Positions 7,561 through 16,319 of a DNA stretch of 21,643 nucleotides are shown here, piece after piece. The notes under the pieces are model-generated. The model saw only the letters and a list, made by a program, of their open reading frames with translations. It made no database searches and was not told the DNA's origin. Each line of letters begins with the position of its first letter. Within the stretch, counting starts at the first letter, position 1. The stretch lies in assembly GCA_024278555.1 (NCBI GenBank), contig JAJRSX010000204.1, positions 1 through 21,643 on the forward strand, in the 5' to 3' direction. Made by a program: the position numbers and the translations under genes. Source of the stretch: a bacterium. GTDB lineage: Bacteria > CG2-30-53-67 > CG2-30-70-394.

Positions 7561-8039
7561 GGGTGATGGGGCTCGACGTGGGTGAGCGCAGGATCGGCGT
7601 CGCCCTCTCCGACCCCCTCGGCAGCTTCGCCCAGCCGCACACCACGGTGGTGGTGGAGGGGCGCAAGACCGACATCCCCAAGCTCGCCGCCATCGCCCGC
7701 GACTACGAGGTGGAGGCACTGGTGGTGGGGCTGCCGCTGCACATGCACGGCGAGGAGGGGGAGGCGGCAAAGCGGGCGCGGCGCATCGGCAACGCCCTCG
7801 GCGCCAAACTCGGCCTCGACGTGGCCTACTGGGACGAGCGGCTCACCACCGTCCAGGCGGAGCGGGTCCTGGTCGAGGGCGGGGTCCACCGCAAGCAGCG
7901 CAAGGGGGTGATCGACCAGGTGGCCGCGGTCCTCATCCTCCAGGCCTACCTCGACAGCCGTGACACCGGCGGTGACGAGGCGTTCGACCCCTTCGACGAC
8001 GACTACGATCCCTACGACGGCGACGACAACGAGGGGTAG
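7557..8039 (+). CDS. ruvX: Putative pre-16S rRNA nuclease / Holliday junction resolvase homolog RuvX (YqgF)
   Basis: A 160-residue protein with the RNase H-like YqgF fold. 'GLDVGERRIGVALSDP' starts the family with acidic residue D7; 'VEALVVGLPLHMHGEEG' (52-68), 'YWDERLTTVQAERVL' (91-105) and 'IDQVAAVLILQAYLD' (119-133) follow. The start is GTG 7557, which gives the family-typical 'MRVMGLD'; it overlaps the ubiB stop (GTGA) and has AAGGGGGG upstream (7542-7549). ATG 7566 would cut off the conserved first strand. The protein processes the 16S rRNA 5' end in E. coli. An unusual acidic tail of about 20 residues (DPFDDDYDPYDGDDNEG) extends beyond the normal domain end. Confidence 0.93.
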   Translation: MRVMGLDVGERRIGVALSDPLGSFAQPHTTVVVEGRKTDIPKLAAIARDYEVEALVVGLPLHMHGEEGEAAKRARRIGNALGAKLGLDVAYWDERLTTVQAERVLVEGGVHRKQRKGVIDQVAAVLILQAYLDSRDTGGDEAFDPFDDDYDPYDGDDNEG

Positions 8040-8042
8040 CCT

Positions 8043-8219
8043 GTGGTCCACTATCGACTCGGGTGCAGCTCCAAGTGCGGGAACACGGAGGTCAAGCACA
8101 CCCACGAGATCCGGGATCCGATCCGGCACATCGACGACGCCCACCTCAAGGAGCTCCTCACGGGGAGGCTGCCCGGCGAGATCTTCTCCACTGAGATCGC
8201 GGACCCATTACCCCAATAA
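8043..8219 (+). CDS. Small conserved-looking protein of unknown function (58 aa, GTG start)
   Basis: A short open frame exactly filling the space between ruvX (stop 8039) and mltG (ATG 8225). It starts GTG-GTC-CAC-TAT and ends TAA at 8217-8219. GAGGGG (8031-8036), inside the ruvX tail, is a well-placed ribosome site. The protein begins 'VVHYRLGCSSKCGNTEVKH', contains a C8-x3-C12 pair and a charged middle 'EIRDPIRHIDDAHLKELL', and ends 'IADPLPQ'. It has no signal peptide or membrane segment. The tight packing (3 nt and 5 nt to its neighbours) and fitting ribosome site support a real gene. I do not recognise the family; the two Cys and several His could bind metal, but that is a guess. Confidence 0.6.
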   Translation: MVHYRLGCSSKCGNTEVKHTHEIRDPIRHIDDAHLKELLTGRLPGEIFSTEIADPLPQ

Positions 8220-8224
8220 TCAGC

Positions 8225-9259
8225 ATGAAGGTGTCTCACCGGAAGGCGCTCCTCGTCGTGGCGGTGGGTGTGGCGGCCGTCGCGACGGTCGCCGCCCTCT
8301 CCTACCTCCGGCTCACCCACTGGGCGGCGACGGAGCTGGGGCTCCCGGACGATGGCATCGTGGTGGTCGTCAAACCGGGTACCCCCCTGCACCAAGTCGC
8401 CGCCCGGCTCACCGGGCGCGGGGTCCTCGACCGCGCCGACCGCTTCGTCCGCCTCGCCCGCCTGCGCGGTGCGGCCGGCCGGATCCAGGCGGGGGAGTAC
8501 CGCCTCACCCCACCGCTCACCCCGGAGGGGCTGCTGGCACTGCTCGTCGCCGGCCGCGTCTGGCGCCACACCCTCACCATTCCGGAGGGGCTGACGGTGG
8601 CGGAGATCGCCGCCCGGGTGGAGGCGGCGGGGATCGGCAGCGGTGCCGACTTCCTCGCCGCCTGCAACGACCCGACCCTGCGGACCGCCGTACCGGCCAA
8701 CGCCGACTCCATTGAGGGCTACCTGCTACCCCAGACCTACCAGTGGCAACGGCCCACCACGCCGGCGGCACTCGCCCGGCGGATGGTGGCCGCCATGGCC
8801 CAGGCATGGACCCCGGAGCGGGCGGCGGCGGCCGCCGCCCTCGGCCTCAACCGCCACCAGACCCTTACCCTCGCCTCGATCGTCGAGAGGGAGACCGGGC
8901 GGCCCGAGGAGCGGCCGATCATCGCCGCCGTCTTTCTCAACCGCCTGCGGCGCCACATGCGCCTCCAGTCCGACCCGACGGTGATCTACGGGATCACCCG
9001 GTTCAACGGCAACCTCACCCGCGCCGACCTGGAGCGCGACAGCCCGTACAACAGCTACACCCGCTCCGGTCTCCCCCCCACCCCCATCTGCAACCCCGGG
9101 GTCGCGGCGATCGACGCGGTCCTTCACCCGGCGACCACCGACGCCCTCTACTTCGTCGCCCGCGGCGACTCCACCCACGTCTTCTCCGCGACCCTCGCCG
9201 AGCACGAACGGATGGTAGACCGCTACCAGCGCCACCGGCGCGAGCCGGCTAAGAGGTAG
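8225..9259 (+). CDS. mltG: Endolytic murein transglycosylase MltG
   Basis: A 344-residue YceG/MltG protein. An N-terminal basic stretch and one transmembrane helix (about 8-30) anchor it in the inner membrane, leaving the rest in the periplasm. A LysM-like segment ('IVVVVKPGTPLHQVAARLTGRGVL', 45-68) precedes the catalytic domain. Signatures are 'IEGYLLPQTYQ' (163-173), 'LASIVERETG' (217-225) with E221 at the position of catalytic E218 of E. coli, 'LQSDPTVIYG', and 'SPYNSYTRSGLPPTPICNPG'. MltG cleaves nascent glycan strands and terminates their growth. It ends the run ubiB-ruvX-ORF-mltG; ruvX next to mltG is a frequent bacterial arrangement. Confidence 0.95.
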   Translation: MKVSHRKALLVVAVGVAAVATVAALSYLRLTHWAATELGLPDDGIVVVVKPGTPLHQVAARLTGRGVLDRADRFVRLARLRGAAGRIQAGEYRLTPPLTPEGLLALLVAGRVWRHTLTIPEGLTVAEIAARVEAAGIGSGADFLAACNDPTLRTAVPANADSIEGYLLPQTYQWQRPTTPAALARRMVAAMAQAWTPERAAAAAALGLNRHQTLTLASIVERETGRPEERPIIAAVFLNRLRRHMRLQSDPTVIYGITRFNGNLTRADLERDSPYNSYTRSGLPPTPICNPGVAAIDAVLHPATTDALYFVARGDSTHVFSATLAEHERMVDRYQRHRREPAKR

Positions 9260-9623
9260 ACCCGCCGGGGGCCGATACCGGCCCGGTTGGGAAGGCTCGC
9301 GCCGGGGCGCCGAGACCCGCAGGTCCGATTCCGCTCCACGGGAGGCTCAGGCAGCAGTAAAGAACTGGGCTCACCTCCCATCCCGTTGCACCGCCGCTGA
9401 CGCCCGCCCCCCGGCCCCCCACACCCCTCTGCGTCTCCCGCCTCTCCGCGTCTCTGCGTGAAGAATCCCACTCCCCACGCCCCCCCGGCCACCACCGTCG
9501 CCACCATCCCCCCGCCCCCCGCCCAACCTCCCCCTTTCTACTTTCTACAAAGAGACATCTGGAGCCGACGACCCCCCCAACCCCTTGCCTTCCTGGACGG
9601 TTTGCGGCACGGATGGAGGCACC
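9260..9623. other. 364-nt gene-free leader of the RSH gene, pyrimidine-rich, with repeat words
   Basis: No coding frame is convincing. The region holds a 12-nt match to the RAYT right end (AGTAAAGAACTG, 9356-9367), an inverted 'cgcagagacgcggag' copy (9427-9460), and long C-rich tracts (about 9400-9425 and 9465-9545), for example CCCCCGCCCCCCGCCC, which on the - strand are G-tracts able to form quadruplex-type structures. The ribosome site GGAGG at 9615-9619 belongs to the downstream gene. Confidence 0.55.
9427..9460 (-). repeat. Dispersed 'cgcagagacgcggag' repeat, inverted copy
   Basis: Reading the - strand gives CACGCAGAGACGCGGAGAGG followed by CGGGAGACGCAGAGG. It is the inverse of the copies at 1111 and 4943. 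Confidence 0.7.
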
Positions 9624-11723
9624 ATGCTCACCGTTGATGAGATCGTTGCACGCGTCCTCGCGTACAACCCGGAGGCCGACCTCGACCTCCTGGCGCGTGC
9701 CTACCGCTTCGCCGAGGTGGCGCACATCGATCAGCGACGCCGGTCCGGCGAGCCGTACTTCACCCACCCGCTAGCGGTGGTGGAAACCCTCCTCGGCCTG
9801 GAGCTCGATATCCCCACCCTGTGCGCGGCGCTGCTGCACGACACGGTGGAGGACACCCCCACGTCGCTCAACGAGCTGGCCCACGCCTTCGGCGAGGAGG
9901 TGACCACCCTGGTGGACGGGGTCACCAAGGTGGAGCTGCTGGCCGAGGCGACACCGTCGGAACGGCGGGCGAGCAACCTGAGGAAGATCGTCGAGGCGAT
10001 GGTGGGGGATCTGCGGGTCGCCCTGATCAAGGTGGCGGACCGGCTGCACAACATGCGCACCCTGGGGGTGATGCGGCCGGAGAAGCAGGCACGCATCGCC
10101 GCGGAGACGCGCGACATCTATCTGCCGATCGCCATGGGGCTCGGCCTCGGGTCGATCTACCCGGAGCTGGCGGAGCTGAGCTACGCGATCCTCCACCAGG
10201 AGGAGTACGACGAGATCCGCGCCTGCTTCGACTACGCCCATGAGCGGGTGCGGGAGCGAGGCGAAAGCTTTGTTGCCGAGCTCAAGGAAAAACTGGCACC
10301 ACGTTTCCCCGAGACCCGCATCGACTACCGCCCGTGCCTCGCCCACGAGGTGGCACGTATCCATCGCACCCTCGGTGAGCCGATCGAGCGGGTCGCTCAC
10401 ATCCTCCGAGTCACCGTCGCCCCTCCCCACGACGACGACTGCTACCCGGTCCTCGGCCTCGTCCACGCCCTGCGGCATCCGGTCCTCGGCCGCTTCAAGG
10501 ACTACATTGCCACCCCGCGCTCGAACCACTACCGGGCGCTGCACACCCGGTTGCGGGGGATCCGTGGTTGTACCATCCGAGTCCGGATCCTCTCCGAGTC
10601 GATGGACCAGGTGGCGCAGCGGGGGGTCACCTGCCGGTGGAGCTACAAGCGGGGTGCCGACGAGCGGCCTGCGGACTTCGCCCGCCGCATGCACTGGCTC
10701 CATGAGCTGCAGGAGGCGCAGATGGCGACCCTCACCTCTGACGAGTTCCTGGAGATGGCCCGTGACACACTCGCCGCCGACCGCATCCACCCGGTCACCC
10801 CGCGCGGTGACGTCCTCAACCTGCCGCGCGGCGCCACCCTCCTCGACTTTGCCTGCGCCATCCACACCGACCTCGCCTACCACTGCGCCGGTGGTCGGGT
10901 CGATGGCAGGCGGGTCGGGCGAGACCACATCCTCGCCACCGGTGATCTGGTCGAGGTCCTCACGGACGAGCAGGTCACGCCGGCACCGAGCTGGCTCACC
11001 CACGTCCGCACCCCCCACGCACGCCGGCTCCTGCGCGAACAGCTACGGGCGCGAAAGCGGGAGCGGACGATCGCCATCGGCAGCGATCGTCTCCGCTCCG
11101 CCCTCGGCATGCACGACGCGACCGGGAAAGATCTTGCGGCCCACCCCGAGGCACAGGCGGCAGCCCGCCGCCTGGGAATCGCCAACGTCGAGACCCTCTT
11201 GGCGCGCCTCGGTTCGGGTCGCCTGTCGATAAAGCGCCTGATCGCCGCCATCGGCGAGGAGGTGGCCGGTGAGGGGGCGCCACCGGCGTGCATCCTCCTC
11301 GGCGAGGCGAACAGCCGCCTCTACCACCTCGCCCACTGTTGTAGGCCCTTGGCCGGTGACGACGTCATCGCCTTCTTGAGCCAGCGTGACGGGATCATTG
11401 TCCACCGTCGTGCCTGCCACCACGCGGTGCGCCGCGCCGTCGACGTAGAGGAGGTGGTGCCGGTGCAATGGCAGTCCGAGACCGCCCTCGGCGGCCGGGT
11501 GGGGGTGGTGGTGGAGATGCGCAATGAGCCCGGCGCCCTGGCCGCCGTCTGCGGCCGGATCGGCGAATACGGCGGCAACATCCTGCGCTCCCGCACCCTC
11601 GGGGTCGGCCGCCGCTTCGGCTCCGCCCACTTCGACATCGAGGTGCGCAACCTCAACCACCTCCACCACCTCCTCGACGCCCTGCGCACGGAGACGGTGG
11701 TGGTCTCGGCCGAGCGGGTGTGA
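9624..11723 (+). CDS. spoT: RelA/SpoT homolog (long RSH): intact (p)ppGpp hydrolase, degenerate synthetase
   Basis: A 699-residue RSH protein in the standard domain order: HD hydrolase (about 25-180), synthetase-like (about 215-330), TGS (about 385-445), helical linker, zinc-finger-like 'HLAHCCRPLAGDD' and C-terminal ACT. Compared with Streptococcus Rel, the hydrolase residues R44, H53, H77, D78, E81, D82, D144 and N148 all have counterparts five residues lower (R39, H48, H72, D73, E76, D77, D139, N143). In the synthetase, catalytic D264 aligns with H259 ('VAHILRVTV') and E323 with R319 ('TIRVRIL'); the 'DIR' Arg is also lost, while guanine-stacking Tyr (Y303) stays. It should therefore degrade but not make (p)ppGpp. 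ATG 9624 has GGAGG four bases upstream. Confidence 0.93.
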   Translation: MLTVDEIVARVLAYNPEADLDLLARAYRFAEVAHIDQRRRSGEPYFTHPLAVVETLLGLELDIPTLCAALLHDTVEDTPTSLNELAHAFGEEVTTLVDGVTKVELLAEATPSERRASNLRKIVEAMVGDLRVALIKVADRLHNMRTLGVMRPEKQARIAAETRDIYLPIAMGLGLGSIYPELAELSYAILHQEEYDEIRACFDYAHERVRERGESFVAELKEKLAPRFPETRIDYRPCLAHEVARIHRTLGEPIERVAHILRVTVAPPHDDDCYPVLGLVHALRHPVLGRFKDYIATPRSNHYRALHTRLRGIRGCTIRVRILSESMDQVAQRGVTCRWSYKRGADERPADFARRMHWLHELQEAQMATLTSDEFLEMARDTLAADRIHPVTPRGDVLNLPRGATLLDFACAIHTDLAYHCAGGRVDGRRVGRDHILATGDLVEVLTDEQVTPAPSWLTHVRTPHARRLLREQLRARKRERTIAIGSDRLRSALGMHDATGKDLAAHPEAQAAARRLGIANVETLLARLGSGRLSIKRLIAAIGEEVAGEGAPPACILLGEANSRLYHLAHCCRPLAGDDVIAFLSQRDGIIVHRRACHHAVRRAVDVEEVVPVQWQSETALGGRVGVVVEMRNEPGALAAVCGRIGEYGGNILRSRTLGVGRRFGSAHFDIEVRNLNHLHHLLDALRTETVVVSAERV

Positions 11724-11734
11724 AGGGGGGGGTG

Positions 11735-11877
11735 GGGGATGGGGGGTGAGGGGTGGGGGAACAGACGGCACCGTGGGCCGGCCATGGTGATGGGGGCGTT
11801 GCCACGTCCCGAAAGATGGTTCCGCCGGCCGCAGGCCGGCACCGCCCCCCACCCCCCACCCCTCACTCCCCATCCCC
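11735..11877. repeat. G-tract inverted repeat (25-bp arms) around the DUF3187 gene start
   Basis: The left arm 11735-11759 is G-rich (runs of 4, 6, 4 and 5 G; the tract actually begins at 11725). The right arm 11853-11877 is its inverse complement with one mismatch in 25. About 93 nt lie between them. The left arm alone has five G-runs with 1-3 nt loops and could form a G-quadruplex; the right arm would do so on the - strand. The right arm lies inside the predicted N-terminus of the downstream protein and encodes its odd proline-rich stretch. Confidence 0.75.
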
Positions 11878-12860
11878 TCTTGCTCCTTCTCTCCCTTCTC
11901 CTCACCGCTCCGGCAGCCGCTGCGTCGCCGCGCCTTGTCCCCATCCCGGTGCGCAACGAGATGCCGATGTCGACGGCCTTCCTCCAGTTTCCGCCGCGCG
12001 ATGCCCGCGGCCTGGCCGCCGGGGGGTGGTCCGCCACCACCACCCTCTCCATGGCGAACATGATCATGAACGAGTCGCAGGACGGGGTGTCGATGCGCAT
12101 GGACATGGAGTCGGAGACGGCGCGCATGGAGCTCGCCTACGGCGCCGGCGACCGCGCCACCGTACGCGCCACCCTCGGCTACCGGTGGCACACGGGCGGG
12201 GTGCTCGACGGCTTCATCTCCTCGGCCGAGGGGCGCCTCGGCCTGCCGACCCCGTGGTCACGGCGCCACACCGACCGCGGCGAGACCGACTGGTCGATCC
12301 GCGAGGGGGGCGAGACCACCTTCGACACCCCCGACCCCGCCAGCGGCCTCACCGACCTCGCCACCGAGGTGGCGTGGCGGCTCACCAACGGCTCCGGCCG
12401 GCGGCCGGCCACCGCCCTCCGCCTCGGGATCAAGCTGCCCACCGCCCCGACCCGCGACGGCCTCGGCAGCGGCGGCGTCGATTGGGGGGTGGGGGGGCTC
12501 GCCACCTGGACCTCGGGACGGTGGGCGACCCACCTCAACGCCGCCGCCGTCTGGCCGACCCGCCACCACGGGCTGAGTGGGACGGCGTTTGCCTCCACCT
12601 CGCCCTTTGCCACGGCCGGTGCCACCGAGGTGGTGGGGATCGGCCGCCGCTGGGAGGCGAGCGTCGGCCTGGCATGGCGGGAGACGCCGTACCACCAGCA
12701 GATCGACTCGATCCTGGAGGCGACCTCCCTGGAGGTCGCCCTCGGGGTGCGTTGGCGCGGAGAACAATCCACCCTCTTCTTCGCCCTCACCGAGAACCTC
12801 CTCGACAAGGCGTCGCCCGACCTGGGGCTGCTCTTCGGCATGGAGGTGGGACGGTGGTGA
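11790..12860 (+). CDS. DUF3187-like exported envelope protein
   Basis: A protein of about 356 residues. After a hydrophobic signal segment ('LLLLLSLLLTAPAAAA') the mature part begins 'SPRLVPIPVRNEMPMSTAFLQFPP', resembling the 'PLPVRNQNP' opening of DUF3187 proteins. Later segments fit too: 'TTLSMANMIMNESQDG', 'GGVLDGFISSAEGRLGLP', 'LRLGIKLPTAPTRDGLGSGGVDWGVG' and alternating beta-strand-like C-terminal repeats. DUF3187 proteins look like outer-membrane beta-barrel or periplasmic proteins of unknown function. The start is uncertain: ATGs at 11739, 11784 and 11790 are in frame, but all place a proline-rich stretch, encoded by the inverted G/C tract, before the signal peptide. It follows the RSH gene and converges on the lipoprotein gene. 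Confidence 0.65.
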   Translation: MGALPRPERWFRRPQAGTAPHPPPLTPHPLLLLLSLLLTAPAAAASPRLVPIPVRNEMPMSTAFLQFPPRDARGLAAGGWSATTTLSMANMIMNESQDGVSMRMDMESETARMELAYGAGDRATVRATLGYRWHTGGVLDGFISSAEGRLGLPTPWSRRHTDRGETDWSIREGGETTFDTPDPASGLTDLATEVAWRLTNGSGRRPATALRLGIKLPTAPTRDGLGSGGVDWGVGGLATWTSGRWATHLNAAAVWPTRHHGLSGTAFASTSPFATAGATEVVGIGRRWEASVGLAWRETPYHQQIDSILEATSLEVALGVRWRGEQSTLFFALTENLLDKASPDLGLLFGMEVGRW

Positions 12861-12902
12861 CGGGGTGTGGCCGGGCGCGAGCATGGCCCCGGGGCACCGG
12901 GT

Positions 12903-12984
12903 GGTAGGAGGGGGCCATGCCCCCGATGGGGAGGGCACCGCGCAGTGGATGAGGGTGAGATCGCGGGCATGGCCCGCTCCTACC
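12903..12984. repeat. Pair of inverted REP-like hairpins between convergent genes
   Basis: Copy 1 (12903-12924) is GGTAGGAGGGGGCCATGCCCCC. Copy 2 (12963-12984), read on the - strand, is the same element with two differences. Each forms a 6-bp stem with a 3-nt loop: GGGGGC-CAT-GCCCCC against GCGGGC-ATG-GCCCGC in the + strand reading. The two differences fall on opposite sides of the stem and keep the pairing. A head-to-head pair between convergent genes is the usual position of REP/BIME elements, and it could also help end transcription on both strands. Confidence 0.75.
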
Positions 12985-13007
12985 GGACCGCTCCTTGCCG
13001 AGGACGC

Positions 13008-13038
13008 GACCCAACCTGGGGCCGGATCCGCGCCCCCC
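13008..13038 (-). repeat. Degenerate copy of the right-end GC-rich repeat
   Basis: Read on the - strand this 31-nt stretch matches the repeat at 20604-20634 at 26 of 31 positions, with the last 15 bases (GCCCCAGGTTGGGTC) identical. It lies just past the stop codon of the lipoprotein gene. Confidence 0.65.
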
Positions 13039-13041
13039 CAC

Positions 13042-13994
13042 CTACGGCAGGACGAACTGGCCGCTCAGGGGAATGAAGGGGTAGAGGGTGTCCGGCTCCG
13101 GGTCGTCGAGCGGCTCGATGGAGATGAGGAGCTGATCGCCGGTCGCGAGCGCGGTCGTGGCCAGGGCGCCGAAGGGGCTGGGGATGGTCGCCACCCGGCC
13201 GGCGGCGTCGACGTTGAAGCGGCCGAGGGAGGCGCGGCTGCCCTGACCATTCTGGAGCCACAGCTCGTAGGTGAAGGCGGCGCCGGTGTCGGCGAGCCGC
13301 GGCAGGCCGAGGGAGGAGAGCTCCACCGTGCCGGTGGGGACGCCGGTGTCGTCCACCGGGATACGGATCGAGCCCCCCGCACCACCGAGGGTGGCGGGAA
13401 AGACGAGGGTGACCACGGTGGTGGGATCGGTGCGGTCGAGCGCCCCCACCAAGAGCGGCGCGACCCCGCTCGCACCGCCTGGGATGACGTCGGTGTCGCT
13501 GCCTTCCTCCACCGACAGCCAGATGGCGTCGTAGTCACCGAGGTCCACGGGGAGGGCGGCGGAGAGCGCCGCCTCATTGCTCTCGATCGGTCCGAAGAGG
13601 GCAACCTGCCCCTGGCTGCCGGGGACGAGCTGGGCGGTGGTGGCGGGCAGGGCGGTGAAGGCGAGAGAGGTGGTGAGCTCGGTGTTGAAGCGGCCGAAGG
13701 AGATAAAGGTCGCGAGCGAGGAGATCCCCGAGAGCTGGTCCACCACCCAGAGCTGGTAGCGGCCGTCGTTGCCCAGGGGCGGGAGCTGACCGAGGGTGAG
13801 GCGCAGCTCGTCGTTCGCGGTGCCGCCGCCGGAGGAGACGATCTGTGCGGTGACCGACGGCGCCCCGGTGGCGATCGTCCCCCCCGGGGTGAGCGCCACG
13901 GTGATCGCCGGCCCCGAGTCCCCGCCGCTGCTGCCGCAGGCGGTGGCCATGCAAAGGAGGAGGAGGGCGGCGGCGAGGTGGGTGAGGTGTCGGT

Positions 13995-13998
<4 letters not shown>
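13042..13998 (-). CDS. Lipoprotein with two RskA-like (anti-sigma-K factor C-terminal type) segments
   Basis: A 318-residue exported protein. The N-terminus 'MNRHLTHLAAALLLLCMATAC' ends in a lipobox-like A-T-A-C21, followed by a Gly/Ser linker. Two segments share one pattern: 'YQLWVVDQLSGISSLATFISF' (81-101) with 'AIWLSVEEG...VAPLLVGAL', and 'YELWLQNGQGSRASLGRFNVDAAG' (244-267) with 'LLISIEPLDDPEPDTLYPFIPLSGQF'. This 'YxLWxxxxxGxxxSLGxF ... LxxSxEPxxGxxxPxxPxxLxG' arrangement recalls the extracytoplasmic domain of RskA-type anti-sigma factors. No cytoplasmic sigma-binding domain or transmembrane helix is present, so it cannot be a classical anti-sigma factor. ATG 13998 overlaps the mltA stop (ATGA), so the pair is translationally coupled. 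Function unknown. Confidence 0.75.
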
Positions 13999-15248
<1,250 letters not shown>

Positions 15249-15406
15249 GGGACGAGAGGATAACCATCCCGGCGCGCTCGCCTACTCCCCGACATCCCCC
15301 TACGCTTCCCGGGTTGCGGTTCACCGCTCGAGGGTTGCCCTACGGGGCCGCGAGGCAGAGGGACTGCCTCCCATGTTGTCACCATTGCTGTGGATCCGAG
15401 ACCTCT

Positions 15407-16315
15407 ATGAGCGACACCACCGAGTTGATTCCGGCCCTGATCACCCTCCTGGGGGATCCGGACCCGAAGGTCCACGGGCCGGTGCGCCAGCATCTGCTGA
15501 CCCTGCGCGGTGAAGCCCTCCCCGCCCTGGAGCGGGCGCGGGAAACGAACGGCTGTCCGACAACCCTGGCGCGCATCGATGGGGTCATCGGTTGCATCCG
15601 CGCCCTGGAGATCGACAACCGGCTGGAGGCCTTCGCCCGACTACCCGAGGCGAAGATGGACCTGGAGCACGGCTGCGCCCTGCTCGCCTCCATCGCCTAC
15701 CCGGACCACACCCCCGACGTCCTCGCCGCGGCCCTCGACCGCCTCGCCGTCGGCCTTGGACCCCGCCTCGCCCGCTGCACGAATCTGGCGGAGCGGGTGG
15801 AGACCCTCTGTATCCACCTCTTCCAGGACCACCGCCTGCGCGGCGAGGCGGTCGCCGGCGACGACCCCGACGACGGCTTCCTCCACCGGGTGATCGAGCG
15901 GCGCAAGGGGCTCCCCATCGCCCTGGCCACGATCACCGTCCTGGTGGGCAGACGGGTGGGGCTACCGATCCACGGGGTGGGGATGCCGTGCCACTACATC
16001 GTCAAGGCGGTGGAGGGCGACGAGGAGATCCTCTTCGACCCGTGGGCGGGCGGCACGCCGCTCACCCGTGCCCACTGCATCGGGCTGCTTGGCTCGTGGG
16101 GGATCCCCTTCCAGGAGGCCTACCTCGAGATCGACACGGCGCACGCCACCCTGGCGCGCATGTGCCGCAACCTCATCCGCCCCTACTGGCAGCGCGGTGA
16201 CCACCAGCACCTTGGCCACGTGGTCCGCTTCCTCCACGGCCTGGAGGAGGGAGGGACGGCCACCCCGTGCCGGTGCGGCAATCGCCAAGCCCCCCCCCAC
16301 GACCTCACCCGGTAG
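15407..16315 (+). CDS. sirB1: SirB1-family (transglutaminase-like) protein
   Basis: 302 residues from ATG 15407 ('MSDTTELIPALITLLGDPDP'). The frame is open upstream, but that text overlaps the divergent mltA gene and its leader. The core matches the SirB1/Transglut_core2 family: 'LARCTNLAERVETLCIHLFQDHRLRGE', 'DGFLHRVIERRKGLPIALATITVLVGRRVGLPIHGVGMPCHYIVKA' and 'EILFDPWAGG'. The transglutaminase His (in 'PCHYIV') and Asp (in 'FDPW') positions are recognisable. The nucleophilic Cys position in 'GLPIALA' is not Cys, as is usual for SirB1 proteins, which are therefore thought to be non-enzymatic. The role is unknown. def follows after only four bases. Confidence 0.85.
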   Translation: MSDTTELIPALITLLGDPDPKVHGPVRQHLLTLRGEALPALERARETNGCPTTLARIDGVIGCIRALEIDNRLEAFARLPEAKMDLEHGCALLASIAYPDHTPDVLAAALDRLAVGLGPRLARCTNLAERVETLCIHLFQDHRLRGEAVAGDDPDDGFLHRVIERRKGLPIALATITVLVGRRVGLPIHGVGMPCHYIVKAVEGDEEILFDPWAGGTPLTRAHCIGLLGSWGIPFQEAYLEIDTAHATLARMCRNLIRPYWQRGDHQHLGHVVRFLHGLEEGGTATPCRCGNRQAPPHDLTR

Positions 16316-16319
16316 CCCC

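Noticed and set aside
9270-9350. Possible tRNA (GGTCCGATTCC resembles a T-loop)
   Set aside because: No matching D-arm, anticodon stem or 7-bp acceptor stem can be drawn around it.
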